18,606 nucleotides of DNA, from positions 1 to 18,606 of the forward strand of contig CAZTOR010000004.1 of assembly GCA_964615505.1 (NCBI GenBank), written 5' to 3'. This document shows, piece by piece, positions 13,600 through 18,606 of this stretch (its first letter is position 1; every line of letters starts with the position of its first letter). Made by a program: the position numbers and the translations under genes. The notes under the pieces are model-generated. The model was not told where the DNA came from, did no database searches, and was given only the letters and a program-made list of their open reading frames with translations. The DNA is from ARS21 sp964615505. Lineage in GTDB: Archaea; Nanobdellota; Nanobdellia; UBA10117; ARS21.

Positions 13600-15404
13600 T
13601 ATTTGACCTCCTTAAATTTACTTTTTAATTTAACATGTGGTCTAATACCCATAGATTTCAATTGTTCTAATAATAATTTGAACCCATATGCGATTCTTAC
13701 TTTTGAAACGTTTTCTTGTGGCTCTAATACACTTTCAAATTTATCGCTAACAGGATTATACTCTGCAATATCTCCGGTCTTTTCACCAACATATACTGAA
13801 TCAATATCTGAATCAAATCGCTCTTTTAATAATAAGGATGCCCCGTGTGCAATCAATGTATCTTTTTCCATATCTCCGAATCTAAGACCTCCTTCCATAG
13901 CTTTACCTGCAGTAGGTTGACGAGTTAGTAATGCTACACGCCCTCTTGCTCGAGATTGTACTTTATCTGCAACTTGATGCTTCAATCTTAAATAGTAAAT
14001 ATTACCAACAAAAATCTTTGCTTCATATTCTTTTCCAGTTCTTCCATCATAAAGAGTTTCTGTACCGTTTTCTCTGAATCCTGCTTCTTCCAATTCCTTT
14101 CGAATATCTTCTGTTTTTTCACCTGAGAACGGAGTTCCGTCAACATATCTTCCATTTAAAGCAGCAACTTTTGCTCCAAGAGACTCCATTAAGTGAGATA
14201 CAGTCATACGACGCATACCAAATGGATTGAAAATTACATCAGGCACTGTACCCGAAGAACTAAATGGCATGTCTTCAGGATTTGCTAAATATCCTACAAC
14301 TCCTTTTTGACCGTGTCTGGATGATACTTTATCTCCAATTGAGATTGGTCTTGTATCTCTAACTTCAACATTTACTAGAGGATTTCCGTTTTGAGATTCA
14401 GTTAAAATAACTTTAGAAACTATTCCGTTTTCTCCAAACTTAACTCGAGTAGAAGTATCTTTTCTAATGTTTGCAGCAGTACTGAAAGATTCTAATTTGG
14501 ATAAAAATCGCGGAGGTGATGTTTTACCAACTAGTACTTCTCCGCCATTAACAGAAGTTTCAGGATTAACTAATCCGTCACTGTCTAAATATTTATAGTC
14601 ATCTTCTAAAGTATATCCTTGAACTTCTTTGTCAGGTACAGTGATTCTATCAACTTGACCTGCAGAATATCTTAATCTTTCTGAAGAATAAGGTCTAAAA
14701 TGAGAAACTCTGCATAAACCTCTATCTACTGAAGCTCTATTGAATACAATACCGTCAGACATATTATAACCGTCATAATTCAATATTGCAATTACGACAT
14801 TTTGACCACCTGTAATATGATCTCCAAATAAATCTTGAGTATAGCTCTTAACAATAGGTTTTTGAGTGTAATGGAGTACATTTACATTTGTGTCTAATCT
14901 ATTTAAGTAATTAGTTGTATAAAGAGAAGTTCCTTGCATTTGGTTCTTTTGACCTCTTAAAAGTCTAGTAGATGGATCATGATTAGCAAATGGAATCATA
15001 GTTGTATTCATACCAAAAATTACTAATGGATCTATTTCCAAATGAGTATGCTTTTTTGTCAAGCTATCTTCGTTCATTGCAATCAAAACAGATTCTTCTT
15101 CTAAAGCATCTAATTCTTCAATAATTCCGTCTTCAACAAGTTTTAACCATTCCAATTTTCCATTAGTTATATCTTCAATATGTTTTTCTGTTAAAAGTGA
15201 TTTTCCGTCCTTAACTACAATCAAAGGTCTTCTTAATCTATTCTTATCAAATTGTACAAAAATAATATCTTCTTTTTCACTATATGAAACGTTTGTATTT
15301 CTAGTAACCTTACCTTCTCGTCTGGCAACAATTAATTTTTTAACAAATTTATTTCCATCTTTGACAGTTCCATACAATGTCCCGTCAACGAATATATCAG
15401 TCAT
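13599..15404 (-). CDS. rpoB1: DNA-directed RNA polymerase subunit B'
   Basis: The 601-residue subunit is the C-terminal part of the second-largest polymerase subunit (Rpb2/beta homologue), forming the wall, hybrid-binding region and anchor. Conserved blocks include LLRGQKNQMQGTSLYTTNYL, NYDGYNMSDGIVFNRAS, the active-site GDKVSSRHGQKGVVG with its lysines, FNPFGMRRMTVSHLMESLGA, and RQPTAGKAMEGGLRFGDMEK. Near the C-terminus the family has a CxxC...CxxC clamp zinc site. Here the matching segment reads VYVG540-EKT543-G and then FE557-SVL560-E, so all four cysteines are absent, while the flanking YGFKLLLEQLKSMGIRP is intact. It overlaps rpoB2 by ATGA and rpoA1 by TAATG. Confidence 0.97.
   Translation of the reverse strand: MTDIFVDGTLYGTVKDGNKFVKKLIVARREGKVTRNTNVSYSEKEDIIFVQFDKNRLRRPLIVVKDGKSLLTEKHIEDITNGKLEWLKLVEDGIIEELDALEEESVLIAMNEDSLTKKHTHLEIDPLVIFGMNTTMIPFANHDPSTRLLRGQKNQMQGTSLYTTNYLNRLDTNVNVLHYTQKPIVKSYTQDLFGDHITGGQNVVIAILNYDGYNMSDGIVFNRASVDRGLCRVSHFRPYSSERLRYSAGQVDRITVPDKEVQGYTLEDDYKYLDSDGLVNPETSVNGGEVLVGKTSPPRFLSKLESFSTAANIRKDTSTRVKFGENGIVSKVILTESQNGNPLVNVEVRDTRPISIGDKVSSRHGQKGVVGYLANPEDMPFSSSGTVPDVIFNPFGMRRMTVSHLMESLGAKVAALNGRYVDGTPFSGEKTEDIRKELEEAGFRENGTETLYDGRTGKEYEAKIFVGNIYYLRLKHQVADKVQSRARGRVALLTRQPTAGKAMEGGLRFGDMEKDTLIAHGASLLLKERFDSDIDSVYVGEKTGDIAEYNPVSDKFESVLEPQENVSKVRIAYGFKLLLEQLKSMGIRPHVKLKSKFKEVK
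13606..13611 (-). promoter_or_regulatory. Shine-Dalgarno of rpoA1
   Basis: On the minus strand GGAGGT sits 6 bases before the rpoA1 ATG, inside the last codons of rpoB1 (within AAGGAGGTCA). It is the strongest ribosome-binding site I see in the window and suggests rpoA1 translation is initiated directly as well as by coupling. Confidence 0.8.
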
Positions 15405-16888
15405 TTGTACTTTTCAACTCCCATTTTTTCCAATAATTTAAGATTTTTATCGTACTCTTTTTTTGGTAATTCTGTTGTTATTGTTGCCATTAATGCTAAT
15501 GCTTTTCTTAATCCAATATTCTTACCTTCAGGAGATTCAATTGCACCTAATCTTCCCCAGTGAGTCGGATGTAATTCTCTTGCTTTGAAACTTTCACGAT
15601 TTGAGTCTAGTAATGATGTAACTCTTCTTAATTGAGAAATTGCTGCAATCGGATTATCTCTTTCTAATCTCTGAGATACTCCTTGTCGGTTTCCAGTCCA
15701 ATTACCTGTAGCCATTGCAGACTTAATCTTATCTGTCATAAATTTAGCTCTGACTAAGGATGCAATTGGAATTACCTTACCTCTTCGAACACCCCTGGTA
15801 AAAATATATATTATATCGTTCTTTAGTCCCTTAAAATTAGTTCTAAATAAATCTTCCAAAAGGTCACCTGACATTCTTATTCGTTTATTCATATAGTGAT
15901 CTTTATCATCAAGTGGAATTTCTTCATTTTTCATTAACAAAATTTTTTTAACCATTTTTGCTAAGAATCTTGCTTTTGAAGGTCGATCCTTCCTTGCAGT
16001 TCCAAGATGAGGTAATAAAACTGTATCTAAAATTGATTCAACTTTTTGTAACTTTCTTTCTTTTGGAAGTGCTAAGAGCATGGATTTTGCAACTGCTTCT
16101 TTTGCTTCAGCTTCATCTTTAAGTTCCATTTGCTCAATTAAATTAATGTAAAGCTCTTCAGGTAATTCTTCAAAACCAACAAATTCTGCAATGTCTTTAT
16201 CTTTTGTTACACCCAATGCTTTCATTAAAACTACAAAAGGAATTTTTTGAATATTACTAAAGTTTACTAAGAACAAACCTTCTTTTGTTCTGTTTACTGA
16301 ATGAGAAATTTTGTAAGTATCAATTGCAGAAAAAACTTTTGCAGTATGCGTTATTGGACTTTTTCCATTTTCAATTAAAATTCGATTAGGAGCTAAATCT
16401 TCTAAAAGAACTAATGCTCTTTCTGTTCCATTGATAATAAAATAACCTCCGGGATCAAGTGGATCTTCGCCATGATCAACCATCTCTTTTTTAGATAATG
16501 AATTTAGATAACATAACTTTGAACCAATCATTACAGGAATATGTGCAATTTGAACTTCTGATCTATCTCGCTCTTTTCCATCTATAACTAATGAAACTTC
16601 CAAGAAAACCGGTGCAGAATAGGTTAAGTTTCGCATTCTTGCTTCATTCGGATAAAGCGGTCTTTCAGAACCATCTGCTTCCAAAATAACAGGTCGCTTA
16701 ACAGAAATATTTCCAAAGACAAATTTTACTTCTTCAGCATCAACCGGAATAACTGCAGGCATTAATTCCTTTTCGGCATCAATAATATTTTGCATTCTCC
16801 AATCAATAAAAGAATTATAGGAATCGATATTACTTCGTACAAATCCGTTTTCTTCAATAAATTTTTTGACCAATGCTCGCTTATTCAT
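15401..16888 (-). CDS. rpoB2: DNA-directed RNA polymerase subunit B''
   Basis: The 495-residue subunit is the N-terminal half of the second-largest subunit (protrusion, lobe and fork), in the split B''/B' arrangement known from many euryarchaea. Its length matches that of methanogen B''. Conserved blocks are NEARMRNLTYSAPVFLEVSL, IPVMIGSKLCYLN, DPGGYFIINGTERALVL, DHYMNKRIRMSGDLLEDLF and the fork-loop region RLERDNPIAAISQLRRVTSL, followed by ARELHPTHWGRLGAIESPEG. The last block normally reads WGRxCPxETPEGxNCGL, and here both cysteines are replaced (LGA and NIGL). The chain ends just after LRKALALMATI, the usual split point. Both ends overlap neighbours by ATGA. Confidence 0.97.
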   Translation of the reverse strand: MNKRALVKKFIEENGFVRSNIDSYNSFIDWRMQNIIDAEKELMPAVIPVDAEEVKFVFGNISVKRPVILEADGSERPLYPNEARMRNLTYSAPVFLEVSLVIDGKERDRSEVQIAHIPVMIGSKLCYLNSLSKKEMVDHGEDPLDPGGYFIINGTERALVLLEDLAPNRILIENGKSPITHTAKVFSAIDTYKISHSVNRTKEGLFLVNFSNIQKIPFVVLMKALGVTKDKDIAEFVGFEELPEELYINLIEQMELKDEAEAKEAVAKSMLLALPKERKLQKVESILDTVLLPHLGTARKDRPSKARFLAKMVKKILLMKNEEIPLDDKDHYMNKRIRMSGDLLEDLFRTNFKGLKNDIIYIFTRGVRRGKVIPIASLVRAKFMTDKIKSAMATGNWTGNRQGVSQRLERDNPIAAISQLRRVTSLLDSNRESFKARELHPTHWGRLGAIESPEGKNIGLRKALALMATITTELPKKEYDKNLKLLEKMGVEKYK

Positions 16889-17136
16889 TCCACAACTCTC
16901 CGGTAATATTTGTACTCTCCAGCATGAGGAGATAATCTAATAATTTCAATAATTGAATTTACTTCAGCATCAATCTTTTTGACCATTGGATCTTTTATAG
17001 TAATAGAAGGTAATTGAGAACGAGATATGTTATAATTTTTTAAAAGAGTTTCAGTTTCTGAATCGTTTAAGATTTTGTGTTTTGGAACAAAAACATGTTT
17101 TGAAATGTCAACGGAAATTTCCTTTTTCTTAGCCAA
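16885..17136 (-). CDS. rpoH: DNA-directed RNA polymerase subunit H (Rpb5 C-terminal domain)
   Basis: The 83-residue protein is the archaeal H subunit, equivalent to the C-terminal domain of eukaryotic Rpb5, and sits near the lower jaw. It shows the family pattern VPKHKILNDSETETLLKNYN, ISRSQLPSITIKDPMVKK, and IIRLSPHAGEYKYYRRVV. The AKxGDV segment before the IIR is altered to DAEVNSI. It begins with TTG, preceded by a good Shine-Dalgarno; no in-frame ATG lies closer to the family N-terminus. It heads the operon, as in other archaea, and overlaps rpoB2 by ATGA. Confidence 0.95.
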   Translation of the reverse strand: MAKKKEISVDISKHVFVPKHKILNDSETETLLKNYNISRSQLPSITIKDPMVKKIDAEVNSIIEIIRLSPHAGEYKYYRRVVE

Positions 17137-17141
17137 ATTAG

Positions 17142-17147
17142 CACCTC
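17142..17147 (-). promoter_or_regulatory. Shine-Dalgarno of rpoH deciding a TTG start
   Basis: GAGGTG on the minus strand lies 5 bases before the TTG at 17136 and would pair fully with the CACCUC at the 3' end of archaeal 16S rRNA. It supports the TTG start and marks this operon as leadered, unlike most genes in the window. Confidence 0.7.
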
Positions 17148-17175
17148 GGAGTACGGTATCTCGTGAAAGATTATC

Positions 17176-17184
17176 CTTATAAAC
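17176..17184 (-). promoter_or_regulatory. TATA box of the RNA polymerase operon
   Basis: The minus strand reads GTTTATAAG here. Initiation about 25 bases downstream, near 17154, would leave a leader of roughly 18 bases that contains the Shine-Dalgarno at 17142-17147. It is probably the only promoter for the seven overlapping genes down to 9274, since no gap exists between them. Confidence 0.65.
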
Positions 17185-17359
17185 TTATCGAAAATTAGCC
17201 ACACGCACTCTTATTTCATAGAAATTATGGTTTATTTAAAAACGTGTCGATTAATTTAATATTTTAATTAAAATAATTCCAAAAATTAAATATTTTATTG
17301 GTTTTGTTAGAATAATAATTGCCCAAAACTTCTTACTTTTTAATAATCTTCTATTGAAA

Positions 17360-17497
17360 TTATCCAATCTTCGGAACCAGTCTTCCATTACAATCGTGTT
17401 CATTAAAGCAATCGGGACAAAAGTTTTTTCCGCAAGCACTACATGTTCTTTGAACAGTTGCTTTAGAACATCTAGAACAAATTCCAATCACTTCCAT
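17360..17497 (-). CDS. Small cysteine-rich zinc-finger protein (45 residues)
   Basis: This short gene encodes 45 residues with three CxxC pairs and a His/Cys: C7-x2-C10, C19-x2-C22, C27-x2-C30, H34 and C36, within ICSRCSKATVQRTCSACG and FCPDCFNEHDC. The eight ligands could bind two zinc ions in a cross-brace resembling AN1 or B-box fingers. Such density of ordered ligands is unlikely by chance. The ATG at 17497 is 25 bases from a TATA-like box, giving a leaderless start. It follows the antiporter gene by 21 bases on the same strand. An overlapping reading frame (17251-17487) is longer but has no Cys pattern. Its tail, however, is hydrophobic and may represent a frame-shifted membrane segment. 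The function is unknown; protein or RNA binding is possible. Confidence 0.75.
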   Translation of the reverse strand: MEVIGICSRCSKATVQRTCSACGKNFCPDCFNEHDCNGRLVPKIG

Positions 17498-17516
17498 AGT
17501 ATTTCTAAAAATTAAT

Positions 17517-17525
17517 CCTTATATT
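17517..17525 (-). promoter_or_regulatory. TATA box of the small zinc-finger gene
   Basis: On the minus strand this reads AATATAAGG, centred about 25 bases before the ATG at 17497 and overlapping the stop codon of the antiporter gene. It fits the leaderless spacing used elsewhere and argues that the 45-residue frame is the real gene. Confidence 0.5.
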
Positions 17526-18466
17526 ATTAACGAATTCACTTTGTAAATTAAATATCCTAAATATGCTGACAACATTAATAATGCACCTTTTTTACTTAGT
17601 TTGTGATCTCTTTGAAACAGTAAAAGTAAGACTGATGAAATAATGAACCAAAACGGTAAATCAAAATTAACAACCGTTTTAGAAATAGGATTATCTACTA
17701 TGATCGCACCAAGACCTAATGCCATCATGGGATTAGTTATATTTGAACCAATTAAAACACCCAGTGAAACTTCCTTAGCTCGCTTCAAAACACCCATTAA
17801 TGCAGTTGTGAATTCAGGTAATCCTGTTGCGACACCAATAATTAAAAGTCCAAAAAAACTTTGTTCTATTCCAAGAATTTCTGAAAAGTTTAATGCGCTA
17901 TCAACAACAATATTTGCACTCAAACTTAAAATAAAAATTCCGGATATTAATAAACCTATATGGTGTCTCATCCTCATCATTCTAGTTATGGGAACATATT
18001 TGTGTTCTTGATTCTTTTCACTACGATATAAATGCCCCAAATAAATAACGTAAAGTCCGACTAAGATTATTCCTTCTACTTGACTAATTACTCCATTCTG
18101 TCCAAATAAATATATCAAAACAATTGACCCCAACATTACTAATCCGTCTCTTTTCTGAATATTTTTTGAAGATTTTATTACTGCTAAAAGTCCGATTATA
18201 CCTATAATAAAGGTAATTTGAAATATATTTGAACCTATATTCGTTCCAATTGCAATGTTTGACGCAGCAACACCGTTTAATTCATTCAAACTCGATATAA
18301 TGTGAGTAAATATTTCGGGCAATGAAGTTCCAATTGATAAAATTGTTAATCCAATAAATAATTTAGAAATTTTCATTCTTCTTGCGAGGATTAAAGCTTG
18401 ATCAACTGCTAAGTGAGCACCAAACCAAATTCCGATCAATCCCAATAGAAAGACTATGACTTCCAC
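17519..18466 (-). CDS. Calcium/cation antiporter, CaCA (Na+/Ca2+ exchanger) family
   Basis: The 315-residue polytopic membrane protein has about ten transmembrane segments in two inverted halves, the usual architecture and length of prokaryotic CaCA exchangers such as YrbG and NCX_Mj. The alpha-1 repeat reads GLTILSIGTSLPEIFTHIIS, followed by IAIGTNIGSNIFQI. The alpha-2 repeat reads GLLIIGVATGLPEFTTALMG, followed by SLGVLIGSNITNPMMALG. Each repeat holds the ion-binding glutamate in the [ST]GLPE/TSLPE motif. A short basic loop (residues about 147-170) joins the halves. It exchanges Ca2+ (or another cation) for Na+ or H+ at the cytoplasmic membrane. The start is GTG at 18466; a weak T-rich TATA-like element about 25 bases upstream would fit a leaderless transcript. 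Confidence 0.9.
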   Translation of the reverse strand: MEVIVFLLGLIGIWFGAHLAVDQALILARRMKISKLFIGLTILSIGTSLPEIFTHIISSLNELNGVAASNIAIGTNIGSNIFQITFIIGIIGLLAVIKSSKNIQKRDGLVMLGSIVLIYLFGQNGVISQVEGIILVGLYVIYLGHLYRSEKNQEHKYVPITRMMRMRHHIGLLISGIFILSLSANIVVDSALNFSEILGIEQSFFGLLIIGVATGLPEFTTALMGVLKRAKEVSLGVLIGSNITNPMMALGLGAIIVDNPISKTVVNFDLPFWFIISSVLLLLFQRDHKLSKKGALLMLSAYLGYLIYKVNSLII

Positions 18467-18512
18467 ATGAATTAGAGTACTTCATTCAATAAAAAACCTG
18501 CTCCTAGAAAGA

Positions 18513-18520
18513 CTTATAAA
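18513..18520 (+). promoter_or_regulatory. TATA box of tRNA-Asp
   Basis: CTTATAAA is centred about 29 bases before the mature tRNA 5' end at 18546, placing the predicted start site a few bases upstream of the tRNA. It lies in the 79-base divergent region shared with the antiporter gene. Confidence 0.6.
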
Positions 18521-18545
18521 TGAAATAATTTACCAAGATTCTATT

Positions 18546-18606
18546 GCCCACGTGGTGTAGTTTGGTCTATCATACAAGCTTGTCACGCTTGTGACCCGTG
18601 TTCAAA
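18546..18606 (+). tRNA. tRNA-Asp (GTC), 3' end beyond the window
   Basis: The 61 visible bases fold as a tRNA. They give a 5' acceptor strand GCCCACG, a D-arm starting GTGT with the AGTTTGGTC loop, a perfect five-pair anticodon stem CAAGC/GCTTG, loop TTGTCAC with anticodon GTC, a four-base variable loop TGAC, the 5' T-stem strand CCGTG and most of the T-loop TTCAAA. The remaining T-loop base, 3' T-stem and 3' acceptor strand (about 14 bases) lie outside the window. No intron is visible in the anticodon loop. Confidence 0.93.

Noticed and set aside
17250..17300. AT-rich near-palindromic stretch (TTTAATTAAA and surroundings) as a terminator or origin element.
   Set aside because: Short A/T palindromes are expected at this base composition, and there is no stable GC stem, iteron or other supporting signal.
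17643..18011. 122-residue plus-strand open frame opposite the antiporter gene.
   Set aside because: It is the antisense shadow of a clear CaCA antiporter and shows no domain features of its own.
1..18606. CRISPR arrays, insertion sequences, long direct repeats or integration sites.
   Set aside because: No regularly spaced repeats, transposase motifs or flanking duplications are visible. The tRNA at the right edge could be an attachment site, but its 3' end and downstream sequence are outside the window.

Overview
The window is a low-GC, very gene-dense piece of an archaeal chromosome. The domain is clear: it carries the archaeal RNA polymerase genes with split B (B''/B') and split A (A'/A'') subunits, followed by ribosomal protein L30e and the archaeal NusA-like KH protein. 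A DUF63 membrane protein and archaeal-type TATA boxes agree. The low GC, shortened housekeeping proteins, divergent RNA polymerase and many uncharacterised proteins suggest a DPANN archaeon (Pacearchaeota/Woesearchaeota-like). That placement is inference.

Layout. 1-1013 (+): a Fur-family metalloregulator behind a near-perfect Fur box, then a CBS-pair protein with a C-terminal zinc ribbon. 1008-2173 (-): a P/Q-rich coiled-coil protein overlapping a DUF63 membrane protein. 2251-5974 (+): three tightly coupled genes, two unrecognised and one a TIM-barrel (endonuclease IV/sugar isomerase fold) protein with a large insertion. 6012-9277: two paralogous nucleotidyltransferase-HEPN proteins (+) around an unrecognised helical protein (-). 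9274-17136 (-): the seven-gene polymerase operon rpoH-rpoB2-rpoB1-rpoA1-rpoA2-rpl30e-nusA, every junction overlapping by 1 or 4 bases. 17360-18466 (-): a 45-residue zinc-finger gene and a Ca2+/cation antiporter. 18546-18606 (+): the 5' part of tRNA-Asp(GTC), cut by the window end.

Expression signals are consistent. Most monocistronic or first genes have a TATA-like box centred about 25-27 bases before the start codon, which implies leaderless mRNAs. The polymerase operon instead has a short leader with a Shine-Dalgarno sequence and a TTG start. All three convergent gene pairs overlap at their stop codons. No gene-free stretch exceeds 300 bases; the longest is 17137-17359, which holds the polymerase promoter and otherwise nothing I recognise.

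Most notable points: two structural zinc sites of the polymerase clamp are missing, one in A' and one in B'; the bridge helix and trigger loop carry unusual changes; there is a textbook Fur operator in an archaeal promoter; and the 2251-9277 block holds a possible uncharacterised functional module.
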